DNA from: Nitrospinota bacterium
GTDB taxonomy: Bacteria > Nitrospinota > Nitrospinia > Nitrospinales > Nitrospinaceae
Assembly (NCBI GenBank): GCA_029879645.1
Contig: JAOUPX010000002.1
Span: 1-62,271, forward strand
Direction: 5' to 3'
DNA: 62,271 bases
Shown here one piece after another: positions 1 to 8,039 of this stretch (the first letter of the stretch is position 1; each line of letters starts with the position of its first letter). Both the position numbers and the translations under genes were made by a program. The notes beneath the pieces were generated by a model. It was not told where the DNA came from, ran no database searches, and worked only from the letters and a program-made list of their open reading frames with translations.

Positions 1-105
1 GCCGACCTGGAGCCACAGCGTGTCCAGTCCCGCCATCGGCACTTCGGGGATTTTGTCGATTTGGGGTTCCTGTTCCGGAACCGGTATGTGCGGCGCAAGA
101 TTCAT
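1..105 (-). CDS. N-terminus of a probable radical SAM protein (partial)
   Basis: Only the first 35 codons are present, reading leftwards from an ATG at 105 and open to the window edge. The peptide starts MNLAPHIPVPEQEP and reaches GLDTLWLQVG. From memory of the family, that stretch resembles the strand just before the CxxxCxxC loop of radical SAM/SPASM-type enzymes. The cluster cysteines would lie outside the window, so the call is tentative. It is on the same strand as the unknown gene ending at 218 and mpl behind it, about 110 bases downstream, and is probably co-transcribed with them. Confidence 0.45.
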   Translation of the reverse strand, partial: MNLAPHIPVPEQEPQIDKIPEVPMAGLDTLWLQVG

Positions 106-217
106 GGATCCAGCCTATCAGAAATAACGATTCAAGTTCAACCGGTAACGGTAAATATTGAAAAACCGGCTGGGGATTGGTCGTGAGATTTATTAAAAAC
201 TTACAGGAAATCCGGGT

Positions 218-1339
218 TTATAACCCGGCGGATTCGTAGGAGTCGCTGACGTTTTTGATGCGCAGTTTGCGGCGCAGGGCGGCGAAGCCTTCGGACGCGG
301 TTTTGCCGAGGGTGGATTGATACACCGGCCGTTGGGCGAGGCGGGCGGCCGCCGGTTTTTCAAGGTAGAACGATGTGTCCAGCGGGCTGATCCAGCCTTC
401 CGCCGGGTACAGCCATTTCAAGTTGAGTTTTTCCTTCTGTGCAGTCTTGTGGAGATGATCCACCACCTTCCGCACTTCCTGCAGGTCGTCTTGCAAGTGA
501 AACCCCTGCTCCGGAAATTTGATCAGCGGCACGATGCCCTGTTTCGACAGGGCGGTGATTTTTTCCAGCAGAGGCTGCGGATGTTTGCAATCCAGCGCCA
601 GTTCGGTGGACACGGTGCCGGGACCGAACACTCCCGCCGCATATTCGAGGCCCTTCATGCCCTGCTTGGCGGAAATCGCATCCTGCACGGTTCCGTCTTC
701 CGCGTATTGTTCGAGCGGGAAGGAAATCAGATCCACCCCCGCCGCGTAAAACGAATCAATCACTCCCAGGTCGTCCGGCGGGAATCCGCGCAGGGCGACG
801 AACGTCCGGAAATTTTTCTTGATGCTCTGCACCAGCGGCGCAAGGCGGGAGAATCCCCGGTCCTTTTCCGCACAATGGCTCATATTAAGAAGCACGAGAT
901 CGGCAGCCCCTTCCTGAAACGCGGCGCGCACCAGGCTGATGGTGTCCTCCAGGCTCAGGTTCAATTGACGGGTATCGGCCTCAAGATTCAGGTTCAGGTT
1001 GAGGCAGTAGCCGTCGAGCTGGATGAAAGCCGCCGCCGGGTTGCGGATCGCCCGAGGATTCTTTAAAAACTGTGGAGCTGGAACGACGCCGATTTCCAGT
1101 GGGGTATTTCCCCAGTTCAGGGACACCTTATTCTTTTGAACGTCGATCAGGAAGGCGGTGTCCTTGTCCGGATTCACCCGCGCGCGCACAAAAAAGTCCT
1201 CAGCCAGCGAAAGGACGATGGCCTGCCCCTCACCTTCCGGAAACAGGCCGGGGGAGACGAGGTCGTGACTGCGCACATTTTTTCCGAAGGCCACGCCCCG
1301 GTGCAGAAGTTCCAGTTTGAGTTGTCCCAGTGTGTTCAT
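218..1339 (-). CDS. Conserved-looking protein, TIM-barrel-like, function unknown
   Basis: 373 residues, no signal peptide or membrane segment. Alternating strand/helix text such as ADLVLLNMSHC, FRTFVALRGFPPDD and AAGVDLISFPLEQY reads like a beta/alpha barrel of the radical SAM or biotin-synthase type. No CxxxCxxC motif is present, so it cannot be called a radical SAM enzyme. The start codon lies one base after the mpl stop, which implies translational coupling. A probable radical SAM gene follows on the same strand. The stop codon sits inside a short hairpin (CCGGGTT-TAT-AACCCGG, 212-228). It could be a partner or a degenerate paralogue of the next gene; no function is assigned. Confidence 0.7.
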   Translation of the reverse strand: MNTLGQLKLELLHRGVAFGKNVRSHDLVSPGLFPEGEGQAIVLSLAEDFFVRARVNPDKDTAFLIDVQKNKVSLNWGNTPLEIGVVPAPQFLKNPRAIRNPAAAFIQLDGYCLNLNLNLEADTRQLNLSLEDTISLVRAAFQEGAADLVLLNMSHCAEKDRGFSRLAPLVQSIKKNFRTFVALRGFPPDDLGVIDSFYAAGVDLISFPLEQYAEDGTVQDAISAKQGMKGLEYAAGVFGPGTVSTELALDCKHPQPLLEKITALSKQGIVPLIKFPEQGFHLQDDLQEVRKVVDHLHKTAQKEKLNLKWLYPAEGWISPLDTSFYLEKPAAARLAQRPVYQSTLGKTASEGFAALRRKLRIKNVSDSYESAGL

Positions 1340-1340
1340 G

Positions 1341-2744
1341 CTATAAACGGTCCAGCAGTTTTTTGTGAATGCCGTCGAATCCTCCCGAGGACATGATCAT
1401 TACCACGTCTCCGGGTTTTTGATTCTCGACGATGAAATCGATGATCTGATTAACCGAGGGGAAGAACCAGGCTTCGCGGCCTTTGGCCTTGATCGAGTCC
1501 ACGACCTGCCTGGGATCGAGCCGTTCCTCCTCTTTTAATTTTTCCGGCGCGAACAGATCGGCAATGATTGTCCGGTCCGCCAGTTGAAAACTGTCCGGCA
1601 AAGATTCCTCAAACGTTTTGCGTCGCGAGGTGGCCGAGCGCGGCTCGAACACGGCCCAGATGCGGTGACCCGGCCAGGCGTCTTTCACCCCTTCCAGCGT
1701 CAGGTGAATGGCCGTGGGGTGATGCGCAAAATCGTCGATCACCGTCACCCCGTTTTTTTCGCCGACCACTTCCTGTCTGCGCTTGACGCCTTTGAACTCC
1801 TTCAGGCCTTTCGCCACGGCATCCGCCGATAAACCGCACTTGAGGGCCAGAGCCGTCACCGCCGCGCAGTTGAGTATGTTGTGCCGCCCGATCATTGGCA
1901 GGTAAAACTCTCCCACCGCTGTGCCCTTGTGATTCAGTGTGAACCGGCCGTGCCCATCATCAAATGAGTAACCGGCGACCTGCCAGTCGGCTTCATCTGA
2001 AAACCCGTAGGTTTCCACTTCGCATTGGGCGTGGTTAATGACATCTTTCGTGTTTTTATCGGAATATTCCACCAAAAGAAAACCCTTCGGATCGATGATT
2101 TCCATAAATTTCCGGAACGACTCTTTAATGTGGTCGAGGTCCCGGTAGATATCCGCGTGATCGAACTCGATACTGGTCAGAATCGCCGCGTAGGGCCGGT
2201 AGTGCAGAAACTTGGGACCCTTGTCGAAAAAGGCGGTGTCGTATTCGTCGCCTTCGGTGATGAACCAGTCGCCGCCCGGCAGTTTGTGATTGGTGTCGAA
2301 ATTCTTGAGCCAGCCGCCCACCATGAATCCGGGGTTCTGCCCGCAGGCTTCGAATACCCAGCTCAGCAGGGAGGAGGTGGTCGTTTTGCCATGGGTGCCG
2401 GTAACCACCAGCGATTTACGCCCCTCCAGAAAGAAGCGCGACAGCGCCTGCGGCATGGAGATGTAGGGGATGCCCGCCTCCTGTACCGCCACCACCTCCT
2501 CATTGTCCTTTGATACTGCATTGCCGACCACCACCAAGTCGATATCGCCGGTAATGTTTTCTTTCCTGTAGCCGGGTTTGATTGCGATTCCGGCATTTTC
2601 CAGCAGGGTGCTCATCGGGGGATAGACGTTGGCGTCCGACCCCGTCACCGTGTACCCGGCTTTTTGCAGGAGTCCCGCGAGGGAGGCCATTCCGGTCCCG
2701 CAAATGGCTATAATGTATATGGTTTTGATTTCTTTAGAATTCAT
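1341..2744 (-). CDS. mpl: UDP-N-acetylmuramate:L-Ala-gamma-D-Glu-meso-Dap ligase
   Basis: 467 residues of the Mur ligase family. The Rossmann-like N-terminus carries IAICGTGMASLAGLL, the ATP-binding loop GTHGKTTTSS is at about residues 116-125, and the C-terminal domain has DDFAHHPTAI and FEPRSATSRR. These fit Mpl better than MurC, and the length matches Mpl. Mpl joins the recycled tripeptide directly to UDP-MurNAc in the cytoplasm, which implies meso-Dap peptidoglycan and Gram-negative-style wall recycling. It heads a minus-strand run; the next gene starts one base after its stop. Divergent from the CBS-domain gene across about 220 bases. Confidence 0.93.
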   Translation of the reverse strand: MNSKEIKTIYIIAICGTGMASLAGLLQKAGYTVTGSDANVYPPMSTLLENAGIAIKPGYRKENITGDIDLVVVGNAVSKDNEEVVAVQEAGIPYISMPQALSRFFLEGRKSLVVTGTHGKTTTSSLLSWVFEACGQNPGFMVGGWLKNFDTNHKLPGGDWFITEGDEYDTAFFDKGPKFLHYRPYAAILTSIEFDHADIYRDLDHIKESFRKFMEIIDPKGFLLVEYSDKNTKDVINHAQCEVETYGFSDEADWQVAGYSFDDGHGRFTLNHKGTAVGEFYLPMIGRHNILNCAAVTALALKCGLSADAVAKGLKEFKGVKRRQEVVGEKNGVTVIDDFAHHPTAIHLTLEGVKDAWPGHRIWAVFEPRSATSRRKTFEESLPDSFQLADRTIIADLFAPEKLKEEERLDPRQVVDSIKAKGREAWFFPSVNQIIDFIVENQKPGDVVMIMSSGGFDGIHKKLLDRL

Positions 2745-2965
2745 GGGAACCGATAATTGTAGGTTTTACCCGGCTTAAAGTCAATTAGGGACTTTTGAAG
2801 GGACGGGTTGCCCGATGCCGGACTTTCAATCAGGCAAGTCCCTTTTTGGCTGATTTAGTGGTATTGTTATCATGCTGGGTTCATTATAACGTCCGGTTAA
2901 GCAATCGGTCCTCGTTCAATCAGTCAGGAAAGGAATGTAGCGTTGTATGGAAAAGGAGCAGAAAA

Positions 2966-3361
2966 ATGATTAAAGTTGGCGATTACATGAGTACAACCCT
3001 TTATACCACTACCCCGGATGAATACGCGTATAAGGCGGTGGACGAGATGTATAAGAACAAGATCAACGCGCTCCTGGTGAAGGAGAACGGAGATTTTGTC
3101 GGAATGTTCACCAAGACGGACTGGATGATCCTGGTGTTAAAAGGCGAGTGCGATTCCAAGTCGGTCAAGGTTTCCGATTTGATGACCAGGATTAAAAGCT
3201 CCATTGATAGAAACCAGACCATCGCCGAGGCCAGTGTGTTGATGGAAAAAGGCAAGATTCGCCATCTTCCCGTGACGGAAAAGGATAAAATCGTGGGAAT
3301 GTTTTCCGTCAAGGATATGGAGCGGTACTATTTGGGTCTCCACAAAAAAACGGATTTTTAA
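2966..3361 (+). CDS. Small CBS-domain pair protein
   Basis: 131 residues. The ORF track starts at 2795, but the real start is probably ATG 2966, preceded by AAGGAG at the right distance and beginning MIKVGDYMSTTLYTTTPDE. Two CBS motifs fill the protein: one around ALLVKENGDFVGMFTKTD and one around HLPVTEKDKIVGMFSVKD. Such stand-alone CBS pairs (Bateman modules) usually bind adenosine nucleotides and regulate a partner; which ligand or partner applies here cannot be read from the sequence. Monocistronic, convergent with the HAD phosphatase gene. Confidence 0.88.
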   Translation: MIKVGDYMSTTLYTTTPDEYAYKAVDEMYKNKINALLVKENGDFVGMFTKTDWMILVLKGECDSKSVKVSDLMTRIKSSIDRNQTIAEASVLMEKGKIRHLPVTEKDKIVGMFSVKDMERYYLGLHKKTDF

Positions 3362-3384
3362 AAGCGTGTCAGATCGTGTCGCGT

Positions 3385-4029
3385 TCAGCGAACGAATTGT
3401 TTCAATTCCGCCAAGTCGTCGATGATCCAGTCGGGTTGCGCGGTTTCCAGCGATGCGCGTCCGGCGTGGCCGTAGGTAACCCCGCAAACTTTGACCCCCG
3501 CCCGTTTTGCGGTTTCGACATCCACCAGACTGTCGCCGATCATCAAAGCCTCCTCAGGCCGAACCCCGTGTTGCTTCAGGATATGGCGCAATCCGCCGGG
3601 ATCGGGTTTCTTTTCCGGCATCAAGTCGCCGCCGATGATGGTTGAAAAGGGAGCGCGCCAATCCAGCGCGTCCAGAATCCGCGTGATGAATTGGGTGGGT
3701 TTATTGGACAGGATGGTGTTTTCCTTGCGGGCAAAATGCTGGAGCGTCTCGCGGCAGTTCGGGAACAGGCAGGTCTGGTCCATCAGGTGCGCTTCGTAAT
3801 GTTTCATGAAGACATCGATGGCGCGGGACAGGTCGTCGCATCCCGATCCCTCCAGTGACCGGGTCATCAGGTGGTTCACGCCTTTGCCGATGAAGGTGAA
3901 CAGGGTGTCGCGGTCGAGCGTGCGAAGACCGAGTTCCTCAAGCGTTAGGTTGACCGAATCGGCGATATCCCGTTTGGTATCCACCAGCGTGCCGTCGAAA
4001 TCGAACACCAGCAATTGAAAAGAAGTCAT
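3385..4029 (-). CDS. HAD-family phosphatase, phosphoglycolate phosphatase-like
   Basis: 214 residues with all HAD landmarks: motif I DFDGTLVDTK near the N-terminus (Asp nucleophile and Asp acid/base), motif II SNKP, the lysine region PEKKPDP and motif III GDSLVDVETAKRAG. The helical cap between motifs I and II places it in the Gph/PGP subfamily, which removes phosphate from 2-phosphoglycolate. Related phosphatases share this architecture, so the substrate is inferred. No clear Shine-Dalgarno precedes the ATG at 4029. Confidence 0.85.
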   Translation of the reverse strand: MTSFQLLVFDFDGTLVDTKRDIADSVNLTLEELGLRTLDRDTLFTFIGKGVNHLMTRSLEGSGCDDLSRAIDVFMKHYEAHLMDQTCLFPNCRETLQHFARKENTILSNKPTQFITRILDALDWRAPFSTIIGGDLMPEKKPDPGGLRHILKQHGVRPEEALMIGDSLVDVETAKRAGVKVCGVTYGHAGRASLETAQPDWIIDDLAELKQFVR

Positions 4030-4070
4030 GGAAGCGATGAGGCGAAAGATTTAAACAAACACGCGAACCG

Positions 4071-4379
4071 TTACTCCATATTAGAGGCGTACCGGTAAGC
4101 CTTGACGATGTTGTCCTTGTCGAACAGGATCACCAGTTCCTTGGATTTGTCCCCGCCCACCGAACTGTAGGCATCAAACTGATAAGTCCACATGGGTTCG
4201 GCATTTCGCATGCCTTCCTTGAAGGGCACGCCGAACCAGTCGAGGATCTGCGACTGGGTGGTGATTCCGTTATAGATGTCTTCGACATGGGCCGTGGGAA
4301 AATTCTTGCCTGTCGATCCGCACCCGGACAGAACCAGTGTGAGGAACAATGCGGAAATAAGGGAAACGAAACGCTTCAT
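4071..4379 (-). CDS. Small BamE/SmpA-like lipoprotein
   Basis: The ORF track extends to 4691, but the convincing start is ATG 4379: a GGAGG sits just upstream and the product opens with a lipoprotein signal, MKRFVSLISALFLTLVLSGC. The mature part, about 80 residues, has the pattern of SmpA/OmlA (BamE-fold) domains: GITTQSQILDWFGVPFKEG, then MWTYQF and a closing hairpin FDKDNIVKAYRYA. BamE itself assists outer-membrane protein assembly, but many small lipoproteins share the fold. A second BamE-like lipoprotein is at 38286. Divergent from the MBL-fold lipoprotein gene. Confidence 0.82.
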   Translation of the reverse strand: MKRFVSLISALFLTLVLSGCGSTGKNFPTAHVEDIYNGITTQSQILDWFGVPFKEGMRNAEPMWTYQFDAYSSVGGDKSKELVILFDKDNIVKAYRYASNME

Positions 4380-4564
4380 GCCAAACCTCCAGGGATAGGG
4401 ATTGAATATTTTTATGCAAACCTGTAGAAAGGTTACCGTATGCGGGTGGCCGGTCAGCGTGTCGCTGGACTTATTTATTAATGGCGCCCGATAACCATCG
4501 ATTGTCGTTCGCCGTCTGCAGGCTCCCCCTCCGGGCAGGAGCAGTTTAGCAAATTGGAGTGCAA

Positions 4565-5623
4565 ATGTGTAATTCCTCCTCCATTCATTCTCAGCGATTT
4601 TCCTGTGCATTGATTTTATTGATATTATCCCTCTGCGCGGGCATGGGGTGTGTCTCCGGCCCGGCACCCTACGGGGAAATCGAGCCGCCACCGCCGCAAG
4701 CCGGACCCGTTTCCGTATCCGAAGAATGGGAGCCCGACGGCTACATCGATCCCATGCCGCCCCTGCCGGCCAAGGGATATTTCCTGAAAGAACTGGCGAA
4801 GGACGTTTATTTTTTCTCCAACGGCGTCTACAACAACCTGTTCATCGTCACATCCGAGGGAGTGATCCTCACCGATCCCATTCGCGGCGCGGGTCCCCTG
4901 CTGAAAAAAGCCATGGGAGAGGTGACAACGTTTCCCGTCAAGATCATGATCTACACTCACCCGCATTTGGATCACATCGGCGACGCGTCCCTGTTTGCGG
5001 AGAACGGGGTTCAGATCATCGCTCACAAGGAAACGCAGAAACTTTTGCAGCGGTACAGGGATTCGGCACGACCGGTGCCGCACATCACGTTTGGCGAGAA
5101 ATCGGTTATCGAGCTGGGCGGCGTGCGGGTCGACCTGATTTATCCCGGCGAAGGTCACGGCGAGGGCAATACCATGCTCTACCTGCCGCAGAAAAAGATT
5201 CTCATGTTCGTCGACGTGGCCACGCCGAAGTCGGTGCCGTTCAAAAATTTTGCCACGGTCGATATCTACGGACAGGTGGTGGGATTGAAACGCGCCCTGC
5301 AGTTGGATTTCGAAACCTATGTTGCCGGACACCTGCACCGTCCCGGCACGCGCGAGGAGATGGAGGAGGTGCTTAAATATTATATGGCCGTCAAACGAGC
5401 CAATGCCGAGGCGATGCGGCGGGTCGATATCCGTGAAGTGATGCGAAGTTCGCGGTCGAAAGACATCGAACGCAAAATGGGGGAATATTACGAAGCGGTG
5501 GCCGAGGAATGCTATCGTTTACTGAAACCCGAATGGAAGCCGCGCCTGATGGGATTCGAAGCCTTCACCCGCGGCCACTGCGACACCTGGACCGCCTACC
5601 ACCGTACCCATAAGGCCCCTTAA
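4565..5623 (+). CDS. Metallo-beta-lactamase-fold hydrolase, lipoprotein
   Basis: 352 residues from ATG 4565, chosen over the track's GTG 4559 because GGAG lies at 4556-4559. The N-terminus is hydrophobic and ends SLCAGMGC, a plausible lipobox. The zinc signature THPHLDHIGD gives H132-x-H134-x-D136-H137. Further histidines follow in GEGHGEGN and AGHLHRPG, and an Asp in VDVATP. The enzyme is therefore likely exported and metal-dependent; the substrate is unknown. The ordering resembles exported MBL proteins of quinoprotein-relay or class B-like hydrolases, but beta-lactamase activity is not implied. A helical C-terminal region of about 80 residues follows the core. Confidence 0.85.
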   Translation: MCNSSSIHSQRFSCALILLILSLCAGMGCVSGPAPYGEIEPPPPQAGPVSVSEEWEPDGYIDPMPPLPAKGYFLKELAKDVYFFSNGVYNNLFIVTSEGVILTDPIRGAGPLLKKAMGEVTTFPVKIMIYTHPHLDHIGDASLFAENGVQIIAHKETQKLLQRYRDSARPVPHITFGEKSVIELGGVRVDLIYPGEGHGEGNTMLYLPQKKILMFVDVATPKSVPFKNFATVDIYGQVVGLKRALQLDFETYVAGHLHRPGTREEMEEVLKYYMAVKRANAEAMRRVDIREVMRSSRSKDIERKMGEYYEAVAEECYRLLKPEWKPRLMGFEAFTRGHCDTWTAYHRTHKAP

Positions 5624-5671
5624 CCGGCAAAGCGCCAGCAGATTCCTTTCACCACAGAGGGCACAGAGAAA

Positions 5672-5705
5672 AAACTCCCCCTTTGTGAAGGGGGCTGGGG
5701 GGATT
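5672..5705. repeat. Dispersed GC-rich palindromic repeat, copy 1
   Basis: The core CTCCCCCTTTGTGAAGGGGG is a near-palindrome followed by CTGGGGGGATTT. The same unit appears in reverse complement at 26231-26265 with two or so differences. It lies just after the MBL gene and before the stop of the small membrane protein cluster. The upstream stretch (ACCACAGAGGGCACAGAG) also looks repeat-like. Confidence 0.7.
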
Positions 5706-5713
5706 TGGTTTTG

Positions 5714-5977
5714 TTATCCGAAGTAACCTCTTATATCAAAATAACTCACTAACCCTACCAAACCCAAAGCCGCGCTAGAAGCCATTCCAAATTTGAGCAA
5801 AATAGATTTTGATTTTTTGAGGAGAAAGAATAACCATAAATATAAAAGAAAGGCCACCAATCCGCTGATAAAGGCACCTAACGCCATATCGCCATAATCT
5901 GGGCTGGCGGCAGTCGTGAAAACAAACTGAGCAAGTTGAAAGAAAACAGCTAAAAAGCCTATGATATATTTTTTCAT
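5714..5977 (-). CDS. Small membrane protein, unknown
   Basis: 87 residues with about three hydrophobic segments: the first from residue 3 (IIGFLAVFFQLAQFVF), a middle one (ALGAFISGLVAFLLYLWLFFLL) and a last one (FGMASSAALGLVGLVSYF), split by a lysine-rich turn KKSKS. No family recognised. Last of three tiny membrane-protein ORFs in tandem (5714-6485), almost touching each other, so probably one transcript. The segment is more AT-rich by eye than its neighbours. Confidence 0.55.
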   Translation of the reverse strand: MKKYIIGFLAVFFQLAQFVFTTAASPDYGDMALGAFISGLVAFLLYLWLFFLLKKSKSILLKFGMASSAALGLVGLVSYFDIRGYFG

Positions 5978-5987
5978 TTCGGCAGGT

Positions 5988-6221
5988 TCAAGTCGTGAGG
6001 TGAAGGTATAGGTAATAAATCAATACTAACTCAGCAAGCATGAAGGCGAGAGATGTCAGAATATCAAAAGCGGCACTAAAAGTATTTGACTGCTTCCACT
6101 CTAGAAAACATTTCTTTCGGTATTTTCCGGAAAGCAGAAATGCCCAGCCACGATATAGCCAAGGTATGCCCGAGTTGATTTCGCCTGCGATTTCAAAAAT
6201 TTCCCACATAAGAATATTCAA
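5988..6221 (-). CDS. Small membrane protein, unknown
   Basis: 77 residues. The N-terminal half is amphipathic and aromatic (IPWLYRGWAFLLSGKYRKKCF). The C-terminal half has one clear hydrophobic helix, FDILTSLAFMLAELVLIYYLYL. No family recognised. Its stop is 10 bases before the next gene's start, and its own start abuts the stop of the upstream gene at 6222, consistent with a compact operon. Confidence 0.5.
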   Translation of the reverse strand: MNILMWEIFEIAGEINSGIPWLYRGWAFLLSGKYRKKCFLEWKQSNTFSAAFDILTSLAFMLAELVLIYYLYLHLTT

Positions 6222-6485
6222 TTAGCCGGAAGCGCCGAAAGCAAAAAAAGCCGCCTCTCCGAGATACAGCAACCCCGCCACACCTATCCTGACTCTATTA
6301 AGAACTTTTCTCTGGCTTTCATCCCGGTTGAATAGCAGAGGAATTCCCAAAAGAAACATGGCAAGAAGAATTAAAACGACCCCGTCAATTGTATCAATAA
6401 CAGACTCCAAAGGATAAAGAGGTACCCAAAGGAGTGCCCAGAGAATTGGGGATAATAGGACATAGAGTTCTTTCAAGAGTTTCAT
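6222..6485 (-). CDS. Small membrane protein, unknown
   Basis: 87 residues, three predicted hydrophobic segments: LYVLLSPILWALLWVPLY, GVVLILLAMFLLGIPLLF and VGLLYLGEAAFFAFGA-like text at the C-terminus. A charged loop NRDESQRKVLNRVR separates the last two. First gene of the three-gene membrane cluster. No homologous family comes to mind; the cluster could be a small accessory cassette. Confidence 0.5.
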   Translation of the reverse strand: MKLLKELYVLLSPILWALLWVPLYPLESVIDTIDGVVLILLAMFLLGIPLLFNRDESQRKVLNRVRIGVAGLLYLGEAAFFAFGASG

Positions 6486-6865
6486 TATTTTTAGTATGCC
6501 CGAAAAATCTCTAAATAAAAAATCAAAATAAGCCAGAGAAATTTGCTCCAGCGTTACACTGGCGAAGGTTCGGAAGTGGGCCTATATTATAGATGGGAAG
6601 GGTGGGAGAATGCCCTTTCTCAGAGTTAAACTTGGATTTGCTTTTATCCCATGCGGTGGATGCCATCGTAGGGAAAACGAATATACCGGCGGAATAGGTC
6701 ATCGGGAATGTTGGCCGTAGAATAAAGAGAGTCCGTGCCGGAAGGTTCTCAGGGTTGTAACAGCCAGCCTGCACGACTCCATCCCGCTGGAATTTTTTGT
6801 TTTTAAAAGAACCTGTCACAGTTGCACTTCGGGCAAAAGGCTAACCTGCTAATTCTGTAGCCTGT
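6486..6865. other. Gene-poor 380-base stretch with a doubtful ORF
   Basis: Between the small membrane cluster and adenosine kinase. The only long reading frame is a 98-codon minus-strand ORF (6523-6819) starting MTGSFKNKKFQRDG. It has odd composition, no domain I recognise and no clear Shine-Dalgarno. It could be a degraded gene or a repeat remnant. I see no terminator or RNA gene here. Confidence 0.3.
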
Positions 6866-7876
6866 CTAAGTGCTTTGCGAGGCGGGATACAGCTCAAGGA
6901 TGGTGGGGACGTGGGTGTGGGAGTGGGGGGGCATGCGGCCGCCGAGATGGGTTACCACCTGCGCCGCGCAATAGGAACCGAGAATTGCCGATTCTTTCAA
7001 GTCATGATTGTGAATCAGTCCGTACAGTGCTCCGGCGGCGTAGAGATCGCCCGCGCCGGTGGTATCGACCGGCTTCACTTGAAACGGGTTGATATGAATT
7101 TTAGGATGTTGTGAGTTGGCGGCCCATGAGCCTTCCGCGCCGCGTGTCATGAACAGCGTATCGACCATCCCCTTCAATTCGGCGAAGGCGGGTTCGTCTT
7201 TGTCTTCACCGGTCATGGCCCGCGCCTCGACATTGTTGCAGAACAGGATGTCCACCTTCCAGCGGATGAAATCGATCAGCGATTCCTTGTAGGTATTGAC
7301 GACAAATGCGTCGCTTAAAGTGAACGCGACCGGGATGCCGGCCTGCCGCGCGGCATCGGCCATTTTCATGGCGGCGGCGCGGGTTTCGTCGCCCGTCCAC
7401 AGGTAGCCTTCGATGTATGTGGCGCGCGCACTTTTGACAATGGTTTCGTCCACGTTGTCGGGGTGCAGTTCCGACGAAATACCGAGGTGCGTGAGCATGG
7501 TGCGTTCGCTGTCCGGCGTGATGAGGATCAGGCAGGTGCCGGTGCCGTCGGTTTTCGAGTCCGGACCGGGAAAACCGACGCCGCAGTCTTTCATGTCTTC
7601 CGTATAATGCTTGCCGAAGGTATCCTCGGCGACGCGGCCCAGGTAATACCCTTTGCCGCCGAGCGCTGAAAAGCCGTGAATGGTGTTGGCGGCGGATCCG
7701 CCGGAGACGATCTTTTGGGTATGGCTGGAGATTTGTTTTAAAATCTGGTCCTGGTTCTCCTTGGTGGACAGCGTCATGCCGCCCTTGGTGATCTCCAGGG
7801 TGCGCACCAGGCCGTCCGAAACCTGCACCTCAATATCCACCAACGCATTGCCGATACCCACCAGATCGTAGCTCAT
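6866..7876 (-). CDS. Adenosine kinase, PfkB family
   Basis: 336 residues of the ribokinase/PfkB fold. N-terminal GIGNALVDIEVQV and GGSAANTIHGFSALGG match the sugar-binding start of PfkB kinases. The C-terminal signature DTTGAGDLYAAGALYGL contains the anion hole and catalytic Asp. The set (including GTCLILITPDSERTM) is the pattern of bacterial adenosine-kinase-like members, which phosphorylate adenosine to AMP using ATP. Specificity versus other nucleosides or sugars is inferred. Divergent from dacB across about 160 bases. Confidence 0.85.
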   Translation of the reverse strand: MSYDLVGIGNALVDIEVQVSDGLVRTLEITKGGMTLSTKENQDQILKQISSHTQKIVSGGSAANTIHGFSALGGKGYYLGRVAEDTFGKHYTEDMKDCGVGFPGPDSKTDGTGTCLILITPDSERTMLTHLGISSELHPDNVDETIVKSARATYIEGYLWTGDETRAAAMKMADAARQAGIPVAFTLSDAFVVNTYKESLIDFIRWKVDILFCNNVEARAMTGEDKDEPAFAELKGMVDTLFMTRGAEGSWAANSQHPKIHINPFQVKPVDTTGAGDLYAAGALYGLIHNHDLKESAILGSYCAAQVVTHLGGRMPPHSHTHVPTILELYPASQST

Positions 7877-8039
7877 CTTGTTTTCCGTATTGAGAAAAGG
7901 TGATTTATAAGACGGGCGACCTTACCATCATCAAAATGGTTCCGTCAAGCCTCCCTGTCAAGGAGTTGAGAGGGAAGCATACGGGGTGTGACGGAAATTG
8001 TCAATTGCATTGAAATTATTAGGCTTGTACAATTTAAAG

